Shown here: positions 23,873-32,460 of the stretch, piece after piece
How positions within the stretch are numbered: the stretch's first letter is position 1
Layout of the letters: the number at the start of each line of letters is the position of its first letter
Source: Chloroflexota bacterium
Lineage (GTDB): Bacteria; Chloroflexota; Chloroflexia; Chloroflexales; Roseiflexaceae
NCBI GenBank assembly: GCA_018969485.1
Contig: JAGWYG010000032.1
Coordinates: 1-33,144, forward strand
Direction: 5' to 3'
Length of the DNA: 33,144 nucleotides
Notes under the pieces: model-generated
Told to the model about the DNA's origin: nothing
Seen by the model: only the letters and a program-made list of their open reading frames with translations
The model's database searches: none
Made by a program: the position numbers and the translations under genes

Positions 23873-23907
23873 GCGAACCCGCCGTGCCGTGTGCGTGGCG
23901 GGTTCGC
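23873..23907 (+). terminator. Perfect 11-bp stem-loop after the tRNA
   Basis: GCGAACCCGCC (23873-23883) pairs perfectly with GGCGGGTTCGC (23897-23907) around a 13-base loop, starting 4 bases after the tRNA CCA end. It is probably the tRNA terminator, though no U-run follows. The next promoter begins 15 bases later. Confidence 0.75.
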
Positions 23908-23922
23908 GTCATCCGCGGCAGA

Positions 23923-23951
23923 TTGCACCGTCATCATCGGCGTGCTATACT
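23923..23951 (+). promoter_or_regulatory. PP2C phosphatase promoter: TTGCAC-N17-TATACT
   Basis: TTGCAC at 23923-23928, a 17-base spacer and TATACT at 23946-23951 preceded by TGC. The block GTGCTATACTCG matches the guaA promoter exactly. Start of transcription is expected near 23958, about 30 bases before the ATG. Confidence 0.75.
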
Positions 23952-23987
23952 CGTGCTGCGGGTGTGGGCCCAGCGGAGCCGTGTGGC

Positions 23988-24956
23988 ATGGACATCGAGA
24001 CGAGCGCGCGCTCCGACACGGGGCTACGGCGCGACCACAACGAGGATGACTTCGCGATCGCCAACGGCCAGGACACCGTGCAGTTCGGCACGCTGCTGGT
24101 CGTCTGCGACGGCATGGGCGGCCATGCGGCCGGCGAGGTTGCCAGCGAGCTCGCCGTGAACACCATCATGGACACATACTACCGCACGGTCGATGGCGCA
24201 CGCGATGATGCGTTGTGCCGTGCCTTCGAAGAAGCCAACCGCCGGGTCTTCACCGAGGGTCGCGGCGTCATGGGCACCACCGGGGTCGCGGCGCTGCTCT
24301 ACCAGGCGCGGCTGTACGTCGCCAATGTCGGCGACAGCCGCGCATACCACATTCGCGGCTCGCAGATCACCCAGATCACCCGCGACCATTCGCTCGTCGC
24401 CGACCAGATCGCCGCGGGGCTGATCACCGCCGAGCAGGCGCGTACGCTGACCTATCGCAACGTGATCACGCGGGCGATCGGCCATCAGGGCGATATCCAG
24501 GTCGATGTCTTCAGCATTCCGCTCCAGGACGGCGACATCATCCTGCTCGCCAGCGACGGGCTCACCGGCATGGTACGCGACGACGAGATCCGGCAGTTGA
24601 TTGGGCCGGGCCCGCTCGACGACGCCAGCGATGCGCTGGTGAACCGCGCCAACGAGTGCGGTGGCACCGACAACATCACCGTGGCGCTGGCGCGCGTCAG
24701 CGGAATCCCCGCGAGCGATGGCGCCGCCGCACCGCTGCCGGCGCCGCCGCTGCCGGTGCCGCCGGTCACGCGGCGCGTGACGCCATTGGGGACGCCGGTC
24801 GTGGCGCGCACGGCGGGCAGCCGGCGCACCGCCATGGCGCTGGCGGCGGCATTCATCATCGGGTTGATCCTGTTCGGCGCGCTGATGTGGTGGCAGCCCG
24901 CCACGCTGCCGCCGCTCGCACCACAAACGCCCACGCCGGGCGTGATCGGCGACTGA
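23988..24956 (+). CDS. PP2C-type serine/threonine protein phosphatase with C-terminal membrane helix
   Basis: A 322-residue metal-dependent Ser/Thr phosphatase of the Stp/PrpC kind, usually the partner of Hanks-type (PknB-like) kinases. Metal-binding motifs: RDHNEDDF (15-22), VCDGMGGHAAGE with D41, GDSRAYHIR, LLASDGLTGM and GGTDNITVAL near 225. After the catalytic domain come a Pro-rich linker and one transmembrane helix (about 280-302). A short Pro-rich outer tail follows. This anchor places the enzyme at the inner face of the membrane. The start at 23988 matches the family's DIETSARSDTGLRRDHNED opening; an open frame from 23772 runs through the tRNA and is not real. No kinase gene is in the window. 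Confidence 0.92.
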   Translation: MDIETSARSDTGLRRDHNEDDFAIANGQDTVQFGTLLVVCDGMGGHAAGEVASELAVNTIMDTYYRTVDGARDDALCRAFEEANRRVFTEGRGVMGTTGVAALLYQARLYVANVGDSRAYHIRGSQITQITRDHSLVADQIAAGLITAEQARTLTYRNVITRAIGHQGDIQVDVFSIPLQDGDIILLASDGLTGMVRDDEIRQLIGPGPLDDASDALVNRANECGGTDNITVALARVSGIPASDGAAAPLPAPPLPVPPVTRRVTPLGTPVVARTAGSRRTAMALAAAFIIGLILFGALMWWQPATLPPLAPQTPTPGVIGD

Positions 24957-24992
24957 GGTGCTGTTCCCAGCGCTCGAGAAAGGAACCAACGG

Positions 24993-26006
24993 ATGATTCG
25001 CGTCGCAATGGTGAGCTACTGGCATGTGCACGCCTGGGATTACACGGGCGAGGCCCGGCGGCATCCCGGCACCAGCATCGTGGCGGTGTGGGATGAACTG
25101 GCCGAGCGCGGCGCGGCGAATGCCGCCACGCTCGGCGTGCCATTCGTCGCCGATCTGGCCGAACTGCTGGCGCGCGATGATGTGGACGCCGTGATCGTCG
25201 ATGCGCCGACGGTGATGCACCACGAGGTGATGGTGGCGGCGGCGCGGGCCGGCAAGCACATCTTCACCGAAAAGGTCCTGGCGCCGACGCTGCGCGAGGC
25301 CGAGGCGATCGTGGCGGCGGTGGATCAGGCAGGCGTCGTGCTGACGGTCTCGCTCCCGCGGCTGTACGCCGGCTACACCGCGGCGATCCGCCAGTTGATC
25401 GCCGACGGCGCGTTCGGCCAGTTGACCCAGGTGCGCGTGCGGCTGTCGCACAACGGCGCGCTGCGCACCGCACGACACCCCGATGGCTGGCTGCCGGCGC
25501 ACTTCTACCGGGCAGCCGAGACGTGCGGCGGCGCCCTGATCGATCTGGGCTGCCACCCGATGTACCTGACCCGTGCGTTTCTCGGGCTGCCGGAGCGCGT
25601 GAGCGCCGGCTATGGCACGGTGACTGGCCGTGAGGTCGAGGATAACGCCGTGGCGCTGCTGCACTACGCCGACGGCGCGCTCGGCATCGTCGAGGCCGGG
25701 TTCGTCAATCCGGCGTCGCCCTTCAGCATCGAGCTCCACGGCACCGCCGGCAGCGCGCTGTTCGGCACGCCCGATGCGCTGCTGCAGGTGAATCGCGGCA
25801 CCGGCTGGGAGACGGTCGCGCTGCCCGATGACCTGCCGGGGGCGTTCGACCAGTGGGTTGCGCACATCGGCCAGGGCAGCCGCGCGACAGACAACATCGC
25901 CGCGGCGCTCGACCTGACGGCCCTGATGGAGGCGGCCAATGCGGCGGCGGCCAGCGGGTGCGCGGTGGCGCTGGCGAGCCTGACGCGCTGGTCGGCGGAG
26001 GCGTGA
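24993..26006 (+). CDS. Gfo/Idh/MocA-family oxidoreductase, atypical cofactor motifs
   Basis: A 337-residue predicted sugar dehydrogenase. The overall fold is clear: N-terminal Rossmann strand, IVDAPTVMHHEVMVAAARAGKHI, then the C-terminal domain with GGALIDLGCHPMYLTRAFLG. Two family landmarks deviate. The N-terminal nucleotide loop reads MVSYWHVHAWDY instead of a GxGxxG loop, and the EKP motif is EKV (E93-K94-V95). A subgroup with an xFxHxHA-type opening exists, so it need not be inactive. AAAGGA lies eight bases before the ATG at 24993. Its stop shares a base with the start of the broken mannonate dehydratase (TGATG), suggesting a former sugar-acid catabolic pair. Confidence 0.88.
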   Translation: MIRVAMVSYWHVHAWDYTGEARRHPGTSIVAVWDELAERGAANAATLGVPFVADLAELLARDDVDAVIVDAPTVMHHEVMVAAARAGKHIFTEKVLAPTLREAEAIVAAVDQAGVVLTVSLPRLYAGYTAAIRQLIADGAFGQLTQVRVRLSHNGALRTARHPDGWLPAHFYRAAETCGGALIDLGCHPMYLTRAFLGLPERVSAGYGTVTGREVEDNAVALLHYADGALGIVEAGFVNPASPFSIELHGTAGSALFGTPDALLQVNRGTGWETVALPDDLPGAFDQWVAHIGQGSRATDNIAAALDLTALMEAANAAAASGCAVALASLTRWSAEA

Positions 26007-27066
26007 TGAGACTGAGTCTGGGGCTGTATCGCGATCTGCTCGATGCCGGAAGGCTGCGCTGCGCGCGGCAGGCTGGCGCGACGCACATCGTGGCGCACAT
26101 CCCCGGCCAGTTTGCCGGCAGCGGCCGACGCCAGATCATCACGTCGGATCGGACGGGCGAGGGGTTTGGCGTCTCGGACCCCGATGATCCGATCTGGACG
26201 TACGAAGGTCTGGCGCAGCTGAAACGGCCGGTCGAGTCGAGGGCCTGGCGCCCGAGGCGCTGGAGCATATTGCGCCGGCGCACTGGTATGATGTGCTGCT
26301 GCACGGCCCGCTGTTCGATGCGCAGATCGCACGGCTGCAGCAGCCCGTCCGCGATATGGGCCGGCTGGGCATCGCGACGATGGGCTATAATTTCAGCGTC
26401 GCCGGCGTGTAGGGTCGCAGCGCGGCACGTTCGGTCGGCTTCCATGATCCGCCCCAGCCGCCGATCCGGGCGGGCATGGTGTGGAACATGGTCTATGATC
26501 CGGAGCGCTTCGATCCCGATGACGGGCCGATGATCGCGCCGGTGGGCCATGCACGGAAGCGGGATCGCGATCGCCGCTTTCTGGCGGCGGTGCTGCCGGT
26601 GGCCGCGGTGGCTGGCGTGCGGCTGGCGCTGCATCCCGATGATCCGCCGCTGCCGGTGCTGCGTGGCGCGGCACGCCTGATCCACTCGCCCGATGGATTC
26701 GCCGAGGTGCTGGCCGAGAGCCCGGCCCCGATGCATGCGATGGCGTTCTGTGTCGGCACGCTGTCGGAGATGCCGGACGGCGATGTCGACCAGATGGCCG
26801 ATCGCTATGGCCGCACCGGACGCATCGCGTGTGTCCATGTGCGCAGCGTGTGCGACCGCGCATCGTGCTATGATGAGCTGTTCGCCGACGACGGCGATAC
26901 CGGCATGCTCGAGGGGCTGCGGATCGTATCCCGCAACCGCTTCGATGGCGTGCTCATCCCCGACCATACGCCGCAGATGCAGTGCGCTGCGCCGTGGCAT
27001 GCCGGCATGGCATATGCGCTGGGGTATCTGCGCGCGGCGCTCCGGTTGATTGCACGCGATGGCTGA
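26006..27066 (+). pseudogene. uxuA: D-mannonate dehydratase (UxuA-like), broken by a frameshift and a stop codon
   Basis: The reading starts at the ATG at 26006 (GGAGG upstream), MRLSLGLYRDLLDAGRLR, and is intact to about 26230. There the frame changes by the equivalent of one lost base: LAQLKRPVE in the first frame continues as GLAPEALEHIAPAHWYD in another. That frame then meets a TAG at 26410-26412 (after NFSVAGV) and is open again to the TGA at 27064. The downstream part is plainly mannonate dehydratase: GMVWNMVYDP, LHPDDPP, FCVGTLSEM, VHVRSV, DDGDTGM and PDHTP. The His, Cys, His and Asp expected to bind Mn2+ are still present, so decay looks recent. A fragment of 196 residues could still start at the ATG at 26476. 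Sequencing error could explain one lesion, less easily both. Confidence 0.85.
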
Positions 27067-27129
27067 TTCGCCGGGCGGTCACCGGCATGGAAGCGTGGCG
27101 CAGCGTGTGCCGGGACATGGAGGTGGCCG

Positions 27130-30100
27130 ATGCCGAAGGATCGCCGCAGGCTGCGCCGCACGGAACCGGAGACGGCGGTCGCGCATCAGGATGGGGCGCG
27201 CGGCGCCACCGAATCGCTCGCGGTCACTCCGCTGGCATTTCGCCCGGCAGATGGGTTGCCGGCGCGCGCGCTGCCGGCGATGCAGCGCCATGTGGGCAAC
27301 CGTGCGGTGCTGACGCTGATGCGCCGCGCTGAGCCGCGCCTGGCGACCACCGCCGAACCGGGCGAACCCGCCGCCGAACCGGGCGAACCCGCCGCCGAGC
27401 CGGGCGAGCCCGCCGCCGAACCGGGCGAGCCCGCCGCCGAACCGGGCGAGCCCGCCGCCGAACCGGGCGAACCCGCCGCCGAGGGCGGAGGTGGGTCATC
27501 AGCGCATGCCGGACTCGACGCAGTCCTCGGCCGGATCGGGCAGGTGGCCGGGCAGCAGGCGCGGATGCCACCGCCCGAGAGCAAGGTTGCCGAAACCGCC
27601 GCCGCGGCGCGCGGCCCGGCCGACGAAGTGCAAGCGAGCGCGCGTGCCAGGCAGGTCAGGCAGCTGGCAGCGGCTCAGCCCACGCCATTCAATGCTGCCG
27701 GCTTCAGCGCCGCCGTGGCGCAGCAAGCCGCCGGCGCCGCGCCGCGCACCCTGCAGGATGCCGACAACAACAAGGATGGCCGGCAGCTCAACCAGGTACG
27801 TCAGAGCGTCGTGCAGCAGGTCGCCGCCGGCAGCGCAGCCACGCTCGGCCCGATCACCCAGGTGAGCAGTGCAGCGCCACCGACCGCCGGCATCGCGGCC
27901 AAGGCGGTCACGCCGCGGCCGGCCAACGATCCCGGCCCGGCACCCGACAGCGCCGCAGTGCAGCCCGAGCAGATCGTGCCGCCGGCGCGCCCCGACAGCG
28001 ACGTCGTCGTGCCATTCCAGCAGAACAGCCAGCGGCTCGACCAGCAGCTCGAGCAGAGTGACATCAGCGAGCCGCAGCTACAGGCGCTCAACGAGCCGCA
28101 GGCCGACGCCGCGCTGTCCAGCAAGGCGCAGACGCAGCAGCACGCGGCGGAAGCACCCGCCGCCTACCGCAGCGCCGAGCAGCAGGCCGCCGGCGCGCTG
28201 CAGGCCGATGCCAGCGCCGACGTCGCCCAGGGCATCGACCAGATCCACCAGGCGCGCGCGGCCAGCACCCGGCAGGCCGAGCAGGCCCAGACCGAATCGC
28301 AGGGCGAGAACGAGACCGAGCGCGCTCAGCTGGCGCAGCAGTTCCAGGCCGAATTCACCGCCACGCGCGCCCGCGTCGACGCCATCCTCAACCCGCTCGA
28401 AGCCGAGGTGGTGCGCCGGTTCGACGAGGGCGCCGAGCGCGCGCGCCAGATGTTCGAAGCCTACGTCACCAAGCGCGTCAACGACTACAAGAAGCGGCGC
28501 TACGGCGGCATATGGGGTTGGACGCGCTGGCTGCGCGACAAGTTCGCCGGCATGCCCGACGAGGTCAATCGGTTCTACGACGAAGGCAAGCAGCAATACC
28601 AGGGCTATCTCAACCTGGTCATCCGCCAGATCACCGAGCACATCCAGACCCAGATCGATGCCGCGCAGACGGCGATCCGCGATGGGCTGGCGCGGGTCGA
28701 CGCCATCGCCGCCGCCGCACCGGAGCACCTGCAGGACGTCGCCGCCCGCGAGCGTGCGCAGATCGCCGGCGAGTTCGGCGAACTGGCCGCCAGCATCGCC
28801 GACCGCCAGCAGCAGTTGACCGACACCCTGCGCACGAAACTCGACGAGAAGGTCAAGGAGCTCGACGAGCGCATCGCCGAACTGAAGGAAGCCAACAAGG
28901 GGTTTCTGCAAAAAGCCTGGGAGGCGATCAAGAACATCGTCGACGTGCTGGTCGGTCTGGCCAAGGCGCTGGTGCAACTGCTCGGCCGGCTGGCCAGTCT
29001 CGCCTGGAAGATCATCACCAACATCGTGCCATTCTTCAAGAACTTCTTCAGCGCCGTCGGTCAGGGCTTCAAGCAGTTCGCCTCGAATATCCTCAAACAC
29101 CTCCTCAGCGGCCTGATGCGCTGGCTGTTCGGCGAGGTCGCCGAGCTCGGCGTCAGCCCACCCACCGACTACGGCTTCTCGCTGCGCGGCATCCTGCGCT
29201 TCGTGTTCGACATCCTCGGCATCAGCGTCGACGGCATCCGCGCCCGCGTCGAGAAGCGCTATGGCCCGACCCTGGCGACGCTCATCGTGGGCCATGCTGC
29301 GGCCAGCGGCCCCACCGAGCAGGTCAGCGGGCCCAATCCGATCAAGCGCATCCTGCAGAGCAGCGATCCGTTCGCCGAGATCATGACGGAGCTGAGCGGT
29401 GCGCTGAGTGGCGTCGCCGACAACCTGATGGATGAGCTCAAGGCCTTCATTCGCACAAAGCTGGTGGTCGCCGGCATTGAGCTGCTGGTCAGCATGCTCA
29501 GCCCGGCCGGCGCAGCGCTCAAGGCGGCGCAGCTGCTGATCGCCTTCCTGCGCTTTGTGTTCGAGAATGGCCAGCAAGTCATCGCGCTGCTCAACAGCAT
29601 CCTCGATTCGGTCGAGATGGTGCTCAACGGCAACCTGAGCGCCGCTGCCAATCATGTCGAGAAGGTCCTGGCCGATGCCATCCCGCTGGCGCTGAAGCTG
29701 TTCGCCAAGCTGTTGCGCATCGATGGCATTCCGAACATCATCAAGCGTACCGTCGAGAAGGTGCGCCGGCCGATCGACAAGCTGTTCGACGGGCTGCTCA
29801 AGATCACCGACAAGCTCGTGGCGCCGCTGCGCCGTGCCCAGATGGCGGTGGTGGGCAAGGTGAGCCCGAAGCGTGCCGCGGCGATGGCGGCGAAGCGCGC
29901 CGAGGCGTCCGAGGCGAAGATCGCGGCGGCCGGCAAGCAGACTCGCGAGACCGAGGATGCGGTGCAGCAGGCGCGGGCGCGGCTGGCGGCCGAGAAGCTG
30001 GCAGTGGGCGCGCAGGGCGGCAATGCCCTGCAGCAGCGCTACCGTGGTGCCACCGTGCGCCAGGCCGAGCGCGACCTGGCGGACGCCGAGCGCCGCGCCG

Positions 30101-32247
30101 GACGGGCGCGTGCCGACGAGGCGCGCACGACGGCGAAGGAACAGGCGCGCGGCGCCGAGGCGCGGCAGCAGCAGCAGCGCTACGAGCAGCAAGCCGCCGC
30201 ACAGCAGCAGCGGGACGACGCGCAGCAGCGGACGAAGGAAGAGACCGCGCTGGGACGCGCCGAACGGCGGGCGACGAAGACCCGCCGCGCCGCCAATGCG
30301 ACGAAACGTTCGCAGGCCGGCGCCCGCCAGGCGCATGTGGAGCTCGCGAAACGCCGCGGCGAAGCGCACCAGATGATGTTCGACCCCAAGACGGCAGATG
30401 CGCGCGTCCGTGAGCAGCAGCAGGTGGTGAAGCGGGCCGAGCGACAGGTGAAGCGCGACCAGGCGATGCTCGAGAAGCGGCTCGATCGCCAGCGCGAGGC
30501 CGGTGCGCCCGCGTTCCGCGCCGCCGAGCAGCAGCAGAGCCGGCTGAATCGCGCGCGGCACAGCGCGGCAGCGGCGTCCGACGCGCTGTCGCAGGCCGCC
30601 AAGGATGCCGGCAGCCGCGTCGCCGGCACAGTCGCCGGCATGGCCGGGGCGCTCAAGACGCGCATCCAGGGGCTGGTCGATCCGGCCGGCGTGGTGGCGG
30701 GCGCCACCCAGCGCCGCAAGGTGGCGCAGGACGCGATCGCCGCCGGCGAGGAGCGCACCATCGCGGCGCGCCAGCGCGCCCTCGCGGCGCAGCAGCAGCA
30801 CCGCGATGCCATGGAGCGCTTCGCGGCGAGCGGCGGCGTGGGTGGCAAGGATCTGCGCCGTGCCGAGCGTGCCCACCAGCAGGCCGAGCGCGATGTGCGC
30901 AACACCGAACGGGACGCCGAGCGGACGCGACGGCGCAATGACCGTGAGATCACCGCCAGCGACGCGGCGCTCGCCCGCTACCAGCCAGCCGCTGATGCCC
31001 GCGATGCCCGCAGCCGGCAGAGCGCCGACGCGCGCCGTGCCGACGAGGATGCGCGCGCCGCCCGGGCCGATGCCAAGGTCGATCAGGCGACCACCGCGCT
31101 GCAGGAGAAGCAGGTGGCGCTGGCGGCGCAGCGCGCCCGGCGCGATGATGCCCGCGCCGCCCGCGACCGCGAGCAGCAGCGCGTCGTCGCCGACCGCGCC
31201 CAGCTTGACTGGAAGCAGCGGCTGCGCGGAGCCTTCACGCGGACGCCCGAGACGCCGGCCGAGCGCGCGTACCGCGAGCAGAAGCGCGCGTTCCGGGCCG
31301 CCGAGGGCGACCTGAAGCAGGCGAGCACATATCTCGAGCGGCGCACCAAACTGCGCGATGCGCGTGGGACCGCCGCGCTGGCGCAGCAGCGCACCGACAA
31401 GGAGCGTCGTGGCGTCGAGCAGGCGGGGCGCGAGGCCGAGGCCAAGAAGCAGGGCCGGCCCGCCAACATCGCCGAACGCATGCAGGCGCGTCAGCGCGAG
31501 CTCGGCATCAAGACGCGCAACCTCGGCACGCCGGCGCTGCCCAACGGCCGCTTCCTCACCCCCGGCGCCGACTTTCGCGGCCTCCAGCTCGAGGCGACTT
31601 CGGGCCTGCCCTACCCGACCGGCCAGCATGGCCGAGTGGTGGCGGCCGGGGTCAACTTTGCCGGCTCGGACATGCGCCGCGCCAACCTGGTCAAGGCCAA
31701 TCTGCAGCAGGCAGACCTGTCGGGCGTCAGGCTGCAGATGGCCAACCTGCAGAACGCCAACCTGCAAGGCGCGGATCTCACCGGCACCAACCTGGTCGAT
31801 ACGGATCTTCGCGACGCCAACCTGATCGGTGTCCGCGGCTGGTTGAGCAAGAACACGTCGCGGCTGACGAACTTCAGCGGCGCGACGATGCCGGTGGTGC
31901 GTCCCGACGGGACGACGGATCCGACGCAGGGGGTGGCGGATACGTCGTGGAGCAGCGCGTTCATCAACCCGAGGCGCGAGCGCGCGATGCGGGGCGAATC
32001 GCGCGTCGATGGCGGACAGCCACGCCTGACGCGCCAGATGGTCGAGCAGTCGCTGGCACGGCTGGCACAGCTGAAGCAGGAGCGCGACGCCGGGATCGCC
32101 GACGCGCGGCGGCGCGAGGATGTGGTCGAGGAGATCCGCTACCTGGAGGAGTTCATCGGCGCGGATTACCTCGATACGATCACGAGTGCGCGCGGCGCCA
32201 ATCCGTGGGCGGCGGGGAGCGATGCACGCACCGGCGTGAGCTGGTGA
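27130..32247 (+). CDS. Giant mosaic protein (1705 aa) with eCIS-type N-terminal motif, coiled coil and pentapeptide repeats
   Basis: I do not know its function. In order: residues 50-66 hold AMQRHVGNRAVLTLMRR, a motif that I associate with the N-termini of extracellular contractile injection system (DUF4157-type) proteins. Six AEPGEPA repeats follow at 75-116. A Gln/Ala-rich helical region covers about 150-590. Then come amphipathic or hydrophobic helices at about 592-670 and a GVSPPTDYGFSLRGILRFVFDILGIS-type block at 674-700. More hydrophobic helices follow to about 900. A very long Arg/Ala/Gln/Glu coiled coil spans about 915-1470. The C-terminus has pentapeptide repeats (ADFRG near 1480, then ANLxxANLxxADLxG over 1508-1570) and a short helical tail. 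No HExxH protease motif is seen. The ATG at 27130 has GGAGG six bases upstream. No injection-system genes are adjacent. Confidence 0.88.
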   Translation: MPKDRRRLRRTEPETAVAHQDGARGATESLAVTPLAFRPADGLPARALPAMQRHVGNRAVLTLMRRAEPRLATTAEPGEPAAEPGEPAAEPGEPAAEPGEPAAEPGEPAAEPGEPAAEGGGGSSAHAGLDAVLGRIGQVAGQQARMPPPESKVAETAAAARGPADEVQASARARQVRQLAAAQPTPFNAAGFSAAVAQQAAGAAPRTLQDADNNKDGRQLNQVRQSVVQQVAAGSAATLGPITQVSSAAPPTAGIAAKAVTPRPANDPGPAPDSAAVQPEQIVPPARPDSDVVVPFQQNSQRLDQQLEQSDISEPQLQALNEPQADAALSSKAQTQQHAAEAPAAYRSAEQQAAGALQADASADVAQGIDQIHQARAASTRQAEQAQTESQGENETERAQLAQQFQAEFTATRARVDAILNPLEAEVVRRFDEGAERARQMFEAYVTKRVNDYKKRRYGGIWGWTRWLRDKFAGMPDEVNRFYDEGKQQYQGYLNLVIRQITEHIQTQIDAAQTAIRDGLARVDAIAAAAPEHLQDVAARERAQIAGEFGELAASIADRQQQLTDTLRTKLDEKVKELDERIAELKEANKGFLQKAWEAIKNIVDVLVGLAKALVQLLGRLASLAWKIITNIVPFFKNFFSAVGQGFKQFASNILKHLLSGLMRWLFGEVAELGVSPPTDYGFSLRGILRFVFDILGISVDGIRARVEKRYGPTLATLIVGHAAASGPTEQVSGPNPIKRILQSSDPFAEIMTELSGALSGVADNLMDELKAFIRTKLVVAGIELLVSMLSPAGAALKAAQLLIAFLRFVFENGQQVIALLNSILDSVEMVLNGNLSAAANHVEKVLADAIPLALKLFAKLLRIDGIPNIIKRTVEKVRRPIDKLFDGLLKITDKLVAPLRRAQMAVVGKVSPKRAAAMAAKRAEASEAKIAAAGKQTRETEDAVQQARARLAAEKLAVGAQGGNALQQRYRGATVRQAERDLADAERRAGRARADEARTTAKEQARGAEARQQQQRYEQQAAAQQQRDDAQQRTKEETALGRAERRATKTRRAANATKRSQAGARQAHVELAKRRGEAHQMMFDPKTADARVREQQQVVKRAERQVKRDQAMLEKRLDRQREAGAPAFRAAEQQQSRLNRARHSAAAASDALSQAAKDAGSRVAGTVAGMAGALKTRIQGLVDPAGVVAGATQRRKVAQDAIAAGEERTIAARQRALAAQQQHRDAMERFAASGGVGGKDLRRAERAHQQAERDVRNTERDAERTRRRNDREITASDAALARYQPAADARDARSRQSADARRADEDARAARADAKVDQATTALQEKQVALAAQRARRDDARAARDREQQRVVADRAQLDWKQRLRGAFTRTPETPAERAYREQKRAFRAAEGDLKQASTYLERRTKLRDARGTAALAQQRTDKERRGVEQAGREAEAKKQGRPANIAERMQARQRELGIKTRNLGTPALPNGRFLTPGADFRGLQLEATSGLPYPTGQHGRVVAAGVNFAGSDMRRANLVKANLQQADLSGVRLQMANLQNANLQGADLTGTNLVDTDLRDANLIGVRGWLSKNTSRLTNFSGATMPVVRPDGTTDPTQGVADTSWSSAFINPRRERAMRGESRVDGGQPRLTRQMVEQSLARLAQLKQERDAGIADARRREDVVEEIRYLEEFIGADYLDTITSARGANPWAAGSDARTGVSW
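27352..27477 (+). repeat. Six tandem 21-bp repeats encoding AEPGEPA
   Basis: Six consecutive 21-base units from 27352 to 27477, each encoding AEPGEPA, differing only by silent A/G changes at Glu codons. A seventh unit breaks off as GCCGAGGGC. The tract forms a Pro/Glu-rich spacer after the N-terminal motif, and its copy number can be expected to vary between strains. Confidence 0.95.
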
Positions 32248-32270
32248 GCGACGGGGCCGGCACACCCTTT

Positions 32271-32406
32271 CGGGAGTAGGTTTGCTGGATCATGCGGCGA
32301 GCCTGGCCAGCGGCAGCGCCTCACGCCCGAGCCCCCGCCGGACATCCCGCAATGTCTGGCCGTCGGGGGAACCCCCTCGGCTCCATCGCAGCGCAGCCCG
32401 CCTGCG
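32271..32406 (-). repeat. Intergenic structured repeat, copy 2 (block B plus inverted block A)
   Basis: In the 213-bp gap between the giant gene and mutL. Block B (32271-32288, CGGGAGTAGGTTTGCTGG) is on the plus strand. Block A (32365-32406) is in reverse orientation to copy 1, with the same two hairpins: GCGCAG/CTGCGC and a GGGGG-AA-CCCCC stem. The two genes converge here, so the hairpins may also end transcription. I see no gene in the gap. Confidence 0.75.
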
Positions 32407-32460
32407 CGGGCGTCCTTCTGACGCAGCGGCACGGCCAACAGAGAGCCCGGCCCCGTGCGG

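Noticed and set aside
26385-26400. TATAAT at about 26390 as a promoter for the giant gene
   Set aside because: It is the codon pair for Tyr-Asn within the mannonate dehydratase remnant (GYNF), is over 700 bases upstream and has no -35 partner that I can support.
28078-32265. A 1395-codon open frame antisense to the giant gene
   Set aside because: It is the codon-bias shadow of the Ala/Arg/Gln-rich coiled coil on the opposite strand; its translation is low-complexity with no domain, and there is no ribosome site or promoter.
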